From assembly GCA_039881145.1 (NCBI GenBank), contig JAYKKI010000077.1, forward strand, positions 4,534,501-4,598,500: a stretch of DNA of 64,000 nucleotides. The letters are read 5' to 3'. Below, one piece after another: positions 47,046 to 59,762 of the stretch. Origin of the DNA: Druceiella hillmani. Taxonomy: Eukaryota; Arthropoda; Insecta; Lepidoptera; Hepialidae. Within the stretch, counting starts at the first letter, position 1, and each line of letters starts with the position of its first letter. The notes under the pieces were generated by a model. The model was not told the origin of the DNA, did not search any database, and saw only the letters and a program-made list of their open reading frames with translations. The position numbers were made by a program, and so were the translations under genes.

Positions 47046-48384
47046 AAGAATTTTTCCGTATCGAAATGAAAAACTTTTTCCACGTTGGGAGAAACGTGTT
47101 AGCCTTAATGGTGACTATGTTAAAAAATAAATATAAGATTTGGAAACTTATGAATTGTATTTTTTGTCTGATCTTGCTATTTGATTTTGTTCGCGCTCTA
47201 CAAACATATGTGCATTACTTTCCAGCCTGGCCTCATAAGGTTTCATCTTAAACGACAGTATTAACAAACTAATTAGAAAGCAAAAAAATTATTTGTATGA
47301 TGGAAGGAAAATCCTGTGTCTAGTAATTTTATAAAGAAAATATGAAAAAAAAACTATCCAAAGCTTTTATAAATTCCAATAAGCCACGTGTACCTGTCGC
47401 GCTTGATCCATATTAGTAGGCACATAGTCCATTAATAATTAACGCTTCTTAACAGTAGAAAACCTAGGGCGTAAACTCTATTAATAGTCCTTGAACTAAG
47501 CATAAAATACTAATATGCAACTTAATTTTAAAAACTTTTGCTAAGGCGGTAAGCGCCGTTAAAGATCTTTAAGTGTTTGCAAGTAAGCTTTAAATCTTAA
47601 ACCGCTTTTGTGAACTGCTGTAACGGGTAAAGTGTTCCATAAACCAAGACTTACACATACTAGAATCCAAATTAAGGTTCACTAAGTTTATTATAGATAA
47701 GATGGTGGAGGTCCGTTTAGACCACAGGTTCGTTTCAGTTAAAGCTGCGTGAGTACTAGTCGAACATCGTCACTACTGATCTTCCCAATGCGTGCGTATA
47801 TGCGTATGGCGCCGCGCCGCCCAGATATATATACATATAGCGAAGAATCTGTTAGGAAAATAAACTTCGAACAGAAAATGCCACTGTAAACCAGGACTCA
47901 GAGGAGCTAAGTGTCTGAGGGTTGAGATCACAAAGACTCAAAATTATTTTCAGATATGTCTCAACTGCCAGCGCGTTATGTAAGCGTCGTGTCAATCTTA
48001 ACAAAATGCGTACCAAGCCAAAAAAACACACGTTTTTAAGTCACTTGTAGTAATAAAGTTATGTTGTAATATCGTGGTTTAACTGGCCGTTAAATTAAGC
48101 TTAATATTTATACCGATTATTCAGACTTGCTATTTAATCGAAAAGCAAACATTTATATCTTTATAAGTTGAAATATAAGACAAAGCGATAACTAATTTTC
48201 TACCTTTATATAGATTTTTTACCTTTATACGACTCATATTTTATGGTCATAATGGAGATTAAAAAAACTGCCTTACTAAAATCTAGTCCACACCGTTCGT
48301 TACGTCCCACGAGCTAGGCGATTATGATCATATAGACATTATTTTTCATGAATTAATTAGATTAATCATACATTCAATTGAGAA
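47046..48384. other. non-coding stretch left of the GC island
   Basis: No gene called. At 47701-47748 a short ATG frame (MVEVRLDHRFVSVKAA) ends at a consensus gtgagtac, a weak exon candidate. A gcgccgcgccgccc block is at 47810. Confidence 0.4.
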
Positions 48385-48640
48385 TATTTTTTCATTTTCA
48401 GCAGAAAGCTATGCATCTTTTTGAAAAGACGACGGCGGCGAACAACGCAGCTTATAAAGTTTATGCGCAACTCAGCGACCAACTTTTGTAGGAGGCCAGT
48501 CGGCGGCCGACGCGTGTGCGCACGCCGCCGGCTAAACGTCTGCCGTCTCAGCGCGGCTTAGTCCACGTTTTATCTTTATCTCTGTTAGCGCATTTTAACT
48601 CGTAACATGCGAGTCGGCCCAATTGTTTTAGGACCGATTT
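48385..48640. promoter_or_regulatory. CpG-rich promoter-like island
   Basis: A sharply GC- and CpG-rich block (gacggcggcgaacaacgcag; ccagtcggcggccgacgcgt; gtgcgcacgccgccggc) stands in AT-rich DNA. A tataaa is at 48453-48458 on plus, and the reverse strand also offers ttataag. ccagtc at 48496 resembles an insect initiator but is 40-45 bp from the TATA, which is a little far. A possible donor, gtgaga, lies at 48640 on plus. No coding frame is evident. It may be a promoter with a non-coding first exon. The direction is unresolved. Confidence 0.4.
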
Positions 48641-48799
48641 AGTGAGACGTATTCAACAGCACATATCCTGTTTCTCCGATCGTTGTAGTATCATTTATTT
48701 TTGGTAACCTTTGTTGCGCGTAATCTATAATTAATTGAAACTATCTAATGTCTTACGTTGAGCACTAATGACAATACAATGCACTCATCATTTGTTATG

Positions 48800-48879
48800 T
48801 AATTTTAATTAGTGGACCTTCGGGAATCGAATCCGGAATTAATCCTTTGCAGTACAAAGGATACGTCCAATTAAAATTA
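48800..48879 (-). other. tRNA-like three-way-junction sequence
   Basis: The outer arms taattttaatt (48800-48810) and aattaaaatta (48869-48879) pair perfectly. ggac/gtcc (48814-48817 with 48865-48868) extends the stem. Inside are two hairpins. One is ttcgggaatcgaatccggaa (48819-48838), six pairs with one g-g mismatch and a 6-nt loop. The other is 48842-48862, eight pairs atcctttg/caaaggat with a 5-nt loop. Read on minus the order is stem, anticodon-like hairpin, T-arm-like hairpin with ttcgatt, stem, so it resembles a tRNA without a D arm. It might instead be a tRNA-derived MITE. Confidence 0.5.
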
Positions 48880-48892
48880 ATGACGTCATTAA
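48877..48892. promoter_or_regulatory. 16-bp palindrome with full CRE site
   Basis: ttaatgacgtcattaa is a perfect palindrome centred on TGACGTCA, the consensus CREB/ATF site. It lies some 250-500 bp from the GC island at 48.4 kb. Confidence 0.45.
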
Positions 48893-49185
48893 ATTTAATC
48901 CGATGTACCCTGTAGGGAGACTTTCGATTTCGTAAAACTTGGCTCACAACATTTTGATCTCTGTCCCGGTATTTTTTTTAATGAAACGCTCTCTTGTAAT
49001 CTTTCTAGGTCCTCTGTACGATAGAATGACTTACTCGTAAACAAAACCGATGCGAAACATATTATTGAATACAGCCTTCTTCAAGAAGGGTCACTATATT
49101 ACCAGTGATTACTGTTATTTCTGCCATACTACGTTATAAACTTTGTCACGAAGAAGTAATTTAAAAAATTTAACAGCAATGTCAA

Positions 49186-49320
49186 ATATTAAAATTACTT
49201 CAAAATTAAGAAATAAAATTTGTTTATTTATATTTAAAAAAAATATAATATTAAAATTACTTCAAAATTAAAAAATTAAATTTGTTTATTTATATTTAAA
49301 TAAACAAATTTACCACGTAA
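49186..49320. repeat. ~62-bp direct duplication ending in a palindrome
   Basis: Two near-identical copies of tattaaaattacttcaaaat plus the following ~35 bp. The second copy continues into aatttgtttatttatattta / aataaacaaatt, an inverted repeat. Confidence 0.75.
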
Positions 49321-51239
49321 TGCTGACAAATCATTTCATTCCATTCGAATAAATTTAAAATTTTCAAATTTAGAACGTTTTATCGTACCTGCCAATACTT
49401 AATATGCAGACAAACATTTCTTAATATTAGAAGGCATATAAAACCTTATTTTTTAAGATTTCCATAGCTGTAAAGAAAAGTTACAAGTGCTTGTTTTTTT
49501 TTGCAAAGGAATATATTTCTAGAAAAAAACATTCCACGACTATTCGATATTTGGCAAATTTATATAGATTTACAATATTTTGAGAATCTTAAATATTTAT
49601 TAAATAATATAATCACACTATGGAAGCGGTAGGTTGTAATGCAGATATATTCTTTTTTCTGCACGATATTTGCTTACTTCATTCAGCCTTTTTAACTCCT
49701 TTGGAAAATAGTTTTCTCGAAAAAACACTTCCAGGTGTAAGTAAGTCTTATATGAAATTGCCGACCTACATACTAAGCATTTACCTTTAAAGTAATACCA
49801 GAACGGTGCTCGAATTCTCTGCTATCATCTGTCACCTTCCCTTATCCGGTCAGAAAACGATCTTGCACTCTCGCTGTGGCTGGTTTTATGAGGCTTTCGA
49901 GTAAAATGTAGTCGTGCAAATTATCTCTTTTCAAAAGTTATTTATAGTCTTCAACTCTTAATAACGTTGTTTTAATCCTCGTTCCACGGTTAGTACAAAA
50001 GGCTTTTTTTTGCTTTTAAGATCTGATTTAATAGCTTCGTCTCAGTACCGCTTTACATTAATAACGTGTGGATATACTTTCAGATATACTTATAGGCTCT
50101 GAATCCAACCGAATGATTTCGTCTAATATTTGTCTATTCTACAACCAACCCTTGGCGAATATTTGATATTCGGTATAAAGCCGAATATACATATATGATT
50201 GTTGTGCTGACTATATTTTTTCCAAGTAATCTCCCTAGTCTTGTATACATCTAAATCAAGGAAAAAACAATTTTTTGCCAAAATCCCTCCACGATGCTAA
50301 ATCAAATATTTTCATATGCTCCAATTAACTCACTGTCGCTCGAGAAGCGTTGAACTTTTAGGTGCTTTTTGTCAAAGAAAAGTAAAAAAATCATATGGGG
50401 TTAAAATGGTTAGATGTCCCAATAGCTGGATTTTTGTTTATTTTAAACAGTCCTTAGTTTTTTTCGCTCAATGCAATAAACAAGTGTAGAAATGTCTGAG
50501 TCTTGAACTAAGATGTTTATTTTTTATTCTTTCATAACTTGAGAGAAACAGTCTTCGGTGTGTAAGGCAATTATTTATTTATTTTTTTACATACACTTAT
50601 CCATACATTACAGATAACTTATTCGTAACGATAAGCAATTAATGGGTTAATAAATTAAAACCAGAAGCTATATACTAAACATAAATACAAAATACATAAG
50701 AACTATAGACTATAACAATGACATATTTCAACAAATTTAGTTTCATCCATCATTAGCAAATCACGTTCTAGTGCGACGGCGATCAAGTGGTTGAGCTGTT
50801 GAATAATTATATTATGATAGTCTTGAGAGAAATAATCTTCATTGTATTAAGTAATTATAAAAGACAGTTAATTATAAAGACAGTTAAAATAAAGACAGTT
50901 AAAATTTACAACAGGTAAAAATAATTATAAAGACAGTTAAAATAGAATAAAAATGACTAAAATATCTGACTATGAAACCGTAATCATTCGTTTTTATATT
51001 AAATGTGATATTTTCACTGAAACTGGAGGATTCCCATCTAGGAATACTCACTACGTGGTGTATGACGTTATTGAAACATCATAATGATAAATCTAGGTCA
51101 ACATTACTTTATTGATCTTGGTTAGTTTTTTAACACTTCTTTAATGACTTCTTTCTTGTCTCTCTCAAAAGGACTACACCACATGGACTACTACACCATC
51201 AAACTTACTTGGTGCGATGGTGTTACTACCTGTATTTTG
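49321..51239. other. AT-rich non-coding stretch
   Basis: A few short gacagttaa(t/a)a repeats at 50865-50945. No gene. Confidence 0.45.
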
Positions 51240-51560
51240 AAATGATCATACGATGAACTTCTGGTGCATTCGACCTGAAAGGTTCCTCAGTTTGTCGCTA
51301 TGTCACCTGCCTGTCTTTTTCCAATGGTTTTCGCACAGCTGCCACGTATCTATCGTTAGTCATTTCGATAGGTGTGGTCTATCCAAGTTTAAATCGTTTT
51401 CCAACTCAAAATGATCACATTGAAATAGAATGAACTTCTGGATAAGCTTTTTCCAATACCGCATTGATTTCCTCGAAGTACTTAGTTTTTATCGATACGG
51501 ACCATCATCCTTACATACATTGCGGGAGCAGATATTCTATCAAACTACTTTTGAAAATGC
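51240..51560 (-). pseudogene. mariner transposase remnant, DNA-binding part
   Basis: Read on minus, HFELENDLNLDRPHL resembles the 'W...F..G...L.D..R.GRP' linker between the two helix-turn-helix motifs. PIEMTNDRYVAAVRKPLEKD followed by RQVT*RQTEEPF and NAPEVHRMI matches the second helix-turn-helix of mariner-type transposases ('AVRKL.EEDRRVTYRQIEE.L.IS..AVHRIL'). One stop and one frameshift are visible. The catalytic DDD domain is not recognisable further on. The family call rests on remembered motif order. Confidence 0.5.
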
Positions 51561-54500
51561 AACGACCGCCATGCGTCAAATTCTATTCAGTATGGATTTT
51601 GATGAGCGACGACCGTTAGTGTTGCATTTTATGTACTTATTCTTAATTCAAATTTATTTTGTTGCACTACTGCATACGATAAAACTTACGTAGAGACTAT
51701 ACTATCATTCATTCCAACTTTAACATTACACATTTGACAGCATAACAAATATACCGGCAAAGTTCATATTATCATATGACTTTGAAATGTATGCATTTCT
51801 CGATTATGACAAGTGACAAAAAAAAACAATATAATTTACGTGAAATTTGCATAAGGGTCTTTAAAAAATATTTTAGTCCAAAATATTAACTAATTATTCT
51901 TTTTAGCAACTGTAATTTATCGCCTGTCGCTATTCACATTTACAAATCATTGAATGCTCTTGCGTTGTACCAGGCATGTGGCTTCAAGACAAATTGTAAA
52001 AAAGTCGTATATCGCATTGAGCATCGATGCGACAAAAGACATTTTTTATTTCATTCTAGCCAATCGGACACTCGCCAGAGCCTCCGAAGATCGGTCATCA
52101 GCATTTCCCTCTTCCTCTATTTTTTTCCTTTCCGAATGTAATGGAAATGTCATAATGTCAAGACTTTTAAATCCAATTGATTCCATCCATGAATAATTAT
52201 TAATTATTATGTTACATAATTAAAATAATTTCTTAACATATCGTAACAATTCTTTGTCACATTATGTACTACTTTCTTTCTGATTGTTTCACAAACAATA
52301 GAGTCCCATTCTGGAACAAGTCATTACATAAAAAAAGGATGTCTTCCTAGTATAACATTTCTCAAGAACACTAATTAATGAAAGAATTACGTTATTTTTA
52401 ATATAGAAACTTCATATATCCGGTAATATTCAGGTATAAACGACCATTAATGACAATTAACTTTATATTAATAGTTAATTACTTAAAAATCATTATTATA
52501 TTTAAACCTAATATATTAAATTAGTATTAATGAGTGGCTTTCCTTGTTCGTAATATAGTGTATTTCAATCTCACGAGTACTCTAATTAAAGTTTAATAAA
52601 GGATGCAGTATTTGCAATATTTTTTTTCGCAGGAGACTTCACCGTTAGGACGTGGGTATGATTTTATGCCGTTTCTTTTAATTATCGATGACAAGCTATT
52701 AGCACTTGCGTCACTGAGAACGGTTATTATAAGAAAATAAACTAGCTATATTGATATCATAACAATCGGTATTAAGCGGATAAAGCTAAAACGCTGTGAC
52801 GTCGATGTGGACGAGCGTAGGGACATTTTATTTATTACGTAGTTTGAGGGTTCCATTTATTATATATGCGGTATTTTGAGGGTTTCAGTTTTGCTAGGTA
52901 CCCAATCAACCTGTAGCAGTAGCAGACGTGTTCGGTTGTGGCAAATATTAGAGAAATAACTGATGGTCACATCCCGTTAGTGCCGCATAGCAAAATGCTA
53001 CCTTCGTTTAATTCCTCAAAGATTTGGAGAACAACTTTTGATATTTACTAAAATTCTCAAAATGAGAATTTGTATCAAATGGACAATAGTATACAGCTCT
53101 GTATATTTGAAATAATCAGGTTATGACGTTAGTGATAAAGGTATTAAACGCAAAAGACGATAATTCTTATTGAAATTCTAAAGAGAAAAGTGAAAAGGTT
53201 TTTTGAATCCTGCTAATTTAAAAAAAAATAGTTGTCCGTCTGAGGTTTAAATCCTCAACTGATTTATGAAATAGACAAAACATAAGTTCCGTTGTCAACC
53301 TTGAAATATGTTTGGTTTTATAGAAAACAAAATTGATTTCTTATTAGTAATATCGAATTATTGAACGATATTTTATAGTAGAAGAAAGAAAAATTAAGAA
53401 AATATTGTAAAAACTTTGAACTTGAATAATTCAGGAACCGCCACTATTTTCGGAAAACAGTTTCACTATTTTCTTCAAGGCAACGAAGAGAATTATCTAT
53501 CCGCGGTCATGTCGCATCCAACTTAACAATGTTTGATTTCGAAATAAAACAGTACTGTGGGAACAGGTTAACATTTAGGCGGATGATGAATACAAAAGTA
53601 ACTGCAAACTGTGAAACATCGCGTCATCATGCAATGTTACGTCATGCACGCAACGTCATTGTAGCATATCAGTTTTTGAGTAAGCATCCAGGTGTGCGCG
53701 AATTTTCGTGACACACGTTCACCACAACCCGACAAAAACCTAGTTGTGCCTAAAAATCAATAACCGCTCTTACACATGTTATACATGATACAAAGCTATT
53801 ACATCAGCGAGACGAAAATGAGGAAAAAGGTAGAATAAGTCCATAAGAAATATTGTTTTGTCAAGTAATCAAATAGGAAAAATAATTACAATACTTTTTA
53901 GTTTATATAAAAGTAAAACTCTATTATAATGTTAGGGTTTTATTTTTAGCGTAAAATTTAGGTTACCTTCTCTAATTAGTCAAAATTATTGTTAACATTT
54001 TAAGTCTTTGGTATGTACGTAATGTCCGCCCGTTTTATTTTTATTTTCTGTATTTACCACAGATTTACAATATATTTTAAATCTGTAATGTTTACCTATA
54101 TCTAGTTAAAGTATCCATTGAAAGGTTGGTTTAGGCATGTTGAATGTTTTTGGTAGCTTCACAGTATGAAGATAACAATATTCATAAAAAGATTTTCACA
54201 TTTCCTTACTTTACCACTAAATGTAAAAAACAAATTATGATTTATTTATAAGATAAAATGTAGATAGTATATGCTACCGCTGATTTTATAAAGTTATGTA
54301 AGAACTGTAATTCTTTTAAACATCATTTATCAGCATAAGCCAAAACAACCTCACAAATATCGCTATAGATCAACCTTATACCCTATATTAATATTATAAA
54401 TAGCAAAACTACGCGGAGTAAATGGCGTGACTAAAGTTGTAAATCTGATAAATATCCAACTACCAGAATTTTAGTTATTAGCGAACAGGTAGAAAAACAG

Positions 54501-54689
54501 GCATACATTGTTTATTTATAAATATCGTGGACTACTGTTTGTCCAGGACTTCGCTTATTTGAATTATTTGGTTTACCCAAAAGTTAATGTAGAGGTTGAT
54601 CGTGTTGTAGGCATTAGTTTGCCGAGTATTTCTTTTTTCGTTAATTGTCGGGCAATATTTTAGTTTCTTTTATAGACTTTATTAAAATA
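51561..54689. other. non-coding stretch
   Basis: Several 60-87-residue frames without known domains. No arrays. At 52606-52650 a pyrimidine tract and cag precede gagacttcaccgttaggacg and a gtatga, a very weak exon-like pattern. Confidence 0.45.
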
Positions 54690-55215
54690 TAAAAAAACCG
54701 TCAAGCGAAGAAAAAACTACCGCGACAAGAATTCTGTGCATAGGAAATTATGGGTTGCAAAGTTAAAATTGGAGTACTCTATCAATTTGAACATATCTAC
54801 CTCATTATGGTATAAAGTTTAAGGAATTAGAGATGGGAAAAAATTAAAACGTTATTTTTCTTCAAGCTGTGATTATACAAGATATTTTATCAATCTTAAT
54901 TATTTCTAATTTCGCGGCTGGCAAACAACAAGGTAGTTGCAATAGTTTTTTTCACAAATTTTTGGTTACATGTCAAAAAATAATCAGTTTAAAGTTAAAA
55001 GAAAAATAGTTTTGAAATGTGCAAAACAAAGCTCTTTCAAAAGACCCCCTCCCCACTTTATTGCTATATTTTTAAATGTCAACGCCCATTTTGAACTATA
55101 CTTAGAATTAAGGAAAAAGTTGTTCCGCAATTTGTTCTACAACTATACCAAATTTCAAATTGACAGCAGTAGTAGATGTTAAGAAAGCAACCATGTCAAG
55201 TAAAAAACCGACGCT
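54690..55215 (+). mobile_element. dispersed 'ggttccgtacc' repeat, long decayed copy
   Basis: It starts aaaaaaaccgtcaagcgaag and contains aagaccccctccccacttta and taccaaatttcaaattgaca, features of longer versions of this repeat family. It ends somewhere before the SINE at 55285. The 70-residue frame inside (54970-55182) is not a gene. Confidence 0.45.
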
Positions 55216-55284
55216 GAAGTTTCTCTATATCGAAATTTACAAAGTATTTATTGAGTGACGAGAGCACAAAACGCCGTGATTGGC

Positions 55285-55489
55285 GTTGCCGTGGTGTGTT
55301 GGGTTGATCACAAGGCATATGGCTTGTGACGACGCGGCGCACCGCGGAGACCCGGGTTCGATTCCCGGCCGTTCGTCGAGCGGGGCTGGACGGGTCTTAT
55401 GGTTACCTGTAAGAGATCGCTCTCGTAGTAATGAGTCCGCCATATGTATCAAGTAGATACATTAAAGTAGATAAATAAAATAAATAAAA
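55285..55489 (+). mobile_element. tRNA-derived SINE, complete-looking
   Basis: The head is gccgtggtgtgttgggttga. A perfect Pol III B box lies in cgggttcgattcccggcc (55353-55370). The body includes gtaagagatcgctctcgtag and ccgccatatgtatcaagtag, and the tail is taaataaaataaataaaa. The A box is weak. The copy at 60678-60873 on minus is about 80-85% identical by eye. The SINE would be mobilised in trans by a LINE. No flanking duplication is clear at this copy. Confidence 0.85.
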
Positions 55490-55497
55490 CGGTGCAC

Positions 55498-55542
55498 TAG
55501 TGTGTACATGCGTGTGTGTGTGTGCGTATGTGTGTGCGTGTA
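55498..55542. repeat. (GT)n microsatellite, interrupted
   Basis: GT dinucleotides interrupted by gcgta and acatg, directly after the SINE tail. Confidence 0.9.
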
Positions 55543-57849
55543 ACGTTTGGATGTATCGACTTTCGCAGGTGGTCAGTCTTTTCGGATTCGGCCGCCGACA
55601 CCTGCGGACATTTGTCGGAGAAGATTGCCCGTATCACCTGTGTTTGTGATTATTTGTGGCACCGATTTTTGTAGTACGTTTGTGCCATAATACTAAATAT
55701 CCTATGTTATATTTTCATCTATCTTTGTCGGCACTTTGCGACAATTTAATGGGCCTTATGAACTTACTTCACTCTTCTCTAAATTGCATGTTTAATATCC
55801 GCACAAAATTATTGTATTGATTATTTCAGTGGGACAAGGTTTGTCATAATTTATCTTGTAACGTTAAGTCGAAAGTAAAACACTCGATTGAAACATAAGA
55901 AACAACAAGGATCGCATGAGAAGTTTCGATTTAAGATCACTTTTCAGAACAAACGTAAACGGAGATGTTTTAGTAAAAGTTTAGAATGAATTTTTTCTGA
56001 AGTTTATAAATAACAGAAAAAATAAACAGGATAACTAACTGTTCTAAACATATTGAAATTTTTCAGAAAAAAATAAACAGTGTAGTATAAACAACTGTTC
56101 TAAACATTGAAAATTTTCCAGTTACTACACTAGTGGTAGCCTCAAGTTGTACTTTTAAAAGTAAATTACCGTCATTTTATTTATGATAGCGTAATTTCGT
56201 ACTATATAAGCGAGGATTTTTGTCTTGGTGAATAAAATCATAAAGCACTATTGTTTGCATAAATGAGCATAATACGCGGTATTACTGTCACACATCACGA
56301 AGTAACAATTTTTATCCAAATTAATTTCAGCAACTTGTCATCGGTTCCGTAATGTAAACGAGCTGCCTTACGGTACTTATTCATTTAATTGCATAATTTT
56401 TTTTAATGAGTGTTTACTTTAAATGTCACTCAAATTTTTGAAAAAAAAAAAGGATTTCTCTAAATCTACCTGCTGTACAAGTAAGCGATTAACGCGAAAC
56501 ATGTTAGAAACCAGCACATTTTACGATTTCATCTTTTACAGATCAGAAAGGATATTTCTGTCGTGGATTTAATATTACGATTTTTAAATCGGAAGATTCT
56601 CTCTTGAGAAAATTAAACAGACTCCCGTTTTGCATACTTGATAACGTTCTGATCGTCATTTTTAGTATCAATGTCTAAATTACACCTGATTTGGATTTAA
56701 CTATGGCTTTGAACTGCATAATTACGAAATCATGTGAGAATTAAAGTGTGATTTGTTAGTGATGAATGAAATATATATTGATTGAAACTGACCGTCTTCA
56801 TCATTCCATTAGAGTATCCTAGCTTTTATATATGTTGCATGTATAATATAATTAGTTTTCATACATATTCTAGGAGTAAAAATAATTACCAAAAGTAATC
56901 ATACAAAGAATTCATTTATGGGGTAAATTCAATGTTTTGAAAAAGTTTTGAAAAAAAATGTTAAGAAATGCTAGAAAAAAAGTGCAATACTTTGATGAAG
57001 TTGCATGATTTTCCTTTTAAAGTCGATCAATTTCCCGAAACTTTGGTAAAAAATTAAACATTCTGTGCTGCACTGATTACGTGACGTGTGCTTAATTGTA
57101 AGAAATCGTGGTCAATTTTTTATTATTAACTAAAACTGGAAAAAAGTTCTATTTAAAATAAACTTATTTTTTTAAATTGTATATATTCATGATTATATTT
57201 TTTTGATTTTAGATGAGTAAAAATATAATTTTCAAAATTATATACATATTTACAAATTTCTGTACTGTTCTGTTTTTTAAAATGCAGCAAAATACTAAAA
57301 AGCAAAAGCAAAATTTAACTTATGTCTCACATATTTTAATTAAGGACAACAATTTCCCCCATACTCCGTCGAGTGGGGCGCGAGTTGACAGTATATAATC
57401 ATAGAACCTTCTAAATAATTTTTTACTTTTAGACCCCTTTTGTGAAATATTATGAAATGTAAAATTCAAAGCTTTGTCGAATAAGCTTCTTATTTTTTAA
57501 CAGTTGATTTGTAAAAGTCAGGACACTAGCTAACATTTGATTACAATTTTCAATTAAAATTATTTCTGCTAATTTACATGAACAGTTTCAAAATATATAG
57601 GTAATAACAGAACTTAAGCGTATTCTGGTGTACACTAGATTGGCTAGTAAATATTTTTGAAGTTTTTGGCAAGTAACTATTACTTTACTATTTAACTATT
57701 CGGTCCAAGTAGTTTCTTTAAGTTCTTCTGAAATATTTGTCATTATGGTCCTTAGTGTCTGCGAATGAACACATACCCCCTCCACAAGAGAATTAGATAA
57801 TTTGAAAAACCTGGTTTTCCATTGTTTTGAGGCAATTTGTAGTTTTAAT

Positions 57850-57853
<4 letters not shown>
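55543..57853. other. non-coding stretch
   Basis: It begins with a GC-richer piece (ggtcagtcttttcggattcg and ccgccgacacctgcggacat) of unknown nature, then AT-rich DNA. Near-duplicate segments aaataaacag...aactgttctaaacat occur at about 56018 and 56071. No gene. Confidence 0.45.
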
Positions 57854-57914
<61 letters not shown>

Positions 57915-57915
57915 A
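57854..57915. repeat. (TA)n microsatellite
   Basis: TA tract followed by tatttatatataat. Confidence 0.95.
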
Positions 57916-58559
57916 TTTTTATATTTTTCTTATATGGCTTACTTTTAGGCTTATTTCATTTGAGAGTTATAGAACCTGTGCCGATATAAAATACGATTTT
58001 GACGACGAATATCTTTTGTTTGATTTTAATTTTCTCTCTGTTAGCATAAAATAATCTAAGTCAGCACCAGTTAGCGTCTTTATAGTCCTGCTAGAAATAG
58101 TATTTTCTTTACGGACCACTAAGTAAAGTTATTTTGAGGATTATTTTCAGAAGATCCAAAATTAACGGCTCAAAAACTATTTGTCAATAAATAAACGCTT
58201 TGGCTTTGTTCATACACTCGTCGACCGTTTCGCCGAGTATAGTTGAGCAAACATCCAAAGCGCTTTGTCTGCGCGAAAGTGTCAGGATGGGATCCTTTTA
58301 AATTCGTAGATTGGGTTTATTTTAGTTTCTTTTTCTTATCAACTCTGAAATTAAAATCTTTTCTACGTGTCCGTTCTTTATATAATATTTGGAAATCACG
58401 CCATCTGGCCGTTCCACACATGGGATGCTTTTTGGTTGTCTTCTTAGTTTGCTAGTTCTTATTATCATTTTACTGATTTTCAGTCGAAAATTTCGACAAT
58501 AAATTAAAACTCTTTAATCGATCAATTACCTTAGTTTCCTGTATTTACTTTGATGAACA

Positions 58560-58770
58560 CTTACCCATGTATTTTTTCAGAATAGAAAAACTTAGTAATA
58601 GTTTGTTAAAATCAAACTTTGCCTATTTTCAACGTTCCATGACTTATCAAAACTATCAAAAGAGAATACTTGTGGAATCACTTCAATGTCAGTCCGTCCG
58701 TCTTCACAGCCGGTTTTGGAGTGGGAATGTGACACAATCAATAGATGTACTGTACAAAAAGTGAAGTTCA
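58560..58770. mobile_element. dispersed repeat fragment with 'gtccgtccgtc'
   Basis: cttatcaaaactatcaaaag, cttgtggaatcacttcaatg and cagtccgtccgtcttcacag follow an order I associate with another non-coding lepidopteran repeat. The boundaries are unknown, and the 65-residue frame here is not a gene. Confidence 0.35.
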
Positions 58771-59349
58771 ATTTTAAATCTGGGGTTAATGTCTGGGGGA
58801 AAATTAAAAAATAAAAAAAATTAACGGAAATCGTGTACTTAACACGAATTCAACAACACAAAAAATGTATTTTTCTTATGAATTTGCTCAAACATTTTTC
58901 AGGACAAATCTTTAAAAATTGCATTTACCACTAAAATTATCGCTAAGAAAAATCTGAAAAAATTATGAATCTTTAGAAATAGGTAGCGATTGAACCAAAA
59001 TTATTAGGATTGGACAATTCCAGCGCGCTTCATTTTGATGTTTATTTCCTTCGAACTGCTGAACTGTTGATTTTAGAGAAAAAGTTTTTCGACAAAAAAT
59101 GTTTTTCACTATGCAAGGAACAACTTTAACTTCACACTTTTTCAAAATTTTTTTACACGAGCACTGAATGCTGACTTTTACTTTTTCTGGCATCCAAAGT
59201 CAAAAGTATGGTTGCTACTGTATTACTATTAATTATTGAAGTGATAGCTCGCATTTGACTTTGATTTTTTCCTTTTACTGTACTAAAATTGTACATTATT
59301 TTTAGTGAATCAATTTATTTATTTATTAATTTTTAAATAGATATATTTT

Positions 59350-59762
59350 AGCCTTAGTTTCGGTCCAGCGAGGGCTTTCGCGCTTGTAATTTTGCTCGGG
59401 TATCTCATTATTCTTTTAAACCAGCTACATTCTTCGATTAGTGCTTAACCTCCAGGCAAACAGCGAACTTCTTTAAATCGGGCGTGCGGCTGGTGCGCGG
59501 GCACAGTGGCGAGCGAGCGCGCGTAACGTTCACTCGCGAAGGTCCCGCGCAGCGTAGCAGCACGGCACGACGGCGTTTTATTCGGAACGAAATTTAAACT
59601 CTTAATTTTAAATATTTTCGGAAAAGTGTATTTTTGAACGAAAAATATCAGTTTTCGATTTAGAATTAGAATTTTAGATTTCGAAATTTGAATTTATGTG
59701 AAAATTTTGTGCGTTCCTTTCGTTTGTGCATTTCCCGCCGCTGTTCGATTGTTTTATTATAT
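59350..59762 (+). promoter_or_regulatory. CpG-rich promoter and probable non-coding first exon
   Basis: From 59460 to 59580 the sequence becomes very CpG-rich (gggcgtgcggctggtgcgcg; gcgagcgagcgcgcgtaacg; gcacggcacgacggcg), then AT-rich again, ending at a consensus splice donor, gtgagtatg, at 59763. The 59580-59762 part has only short frames and so reads like a 5' UTR. No TATA box is evident at the usual distance. Insect developmental genes often have such a first exon followed by a very long intron, which would put 59763 to the right edge inside intron 1. That no coding exon lies to the right fits this. The gene identity cannot be told. Confidence 0.5.

Noticed and set aside
46988..47251. 87-residue protein gene
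   Set aside because: Its start lies inside a dispersed repeat fragment and the rest has no known domain.
48814..48868. Functional nuclear tRNA on the minus strand
   Set aside because: No D arm. The anticodon-like stem has 8 pairs and a 5-nt loop instead of 5 and 7, and the T-arm stem has a mismatch. Kept only as a tRNA-like structure.
52606..52650. Small exon with pyrimidine tract and cag acceptor
   Set aside because: The donor (gtatga) is weak and the insert is only about 23 nt with no composition contrast.
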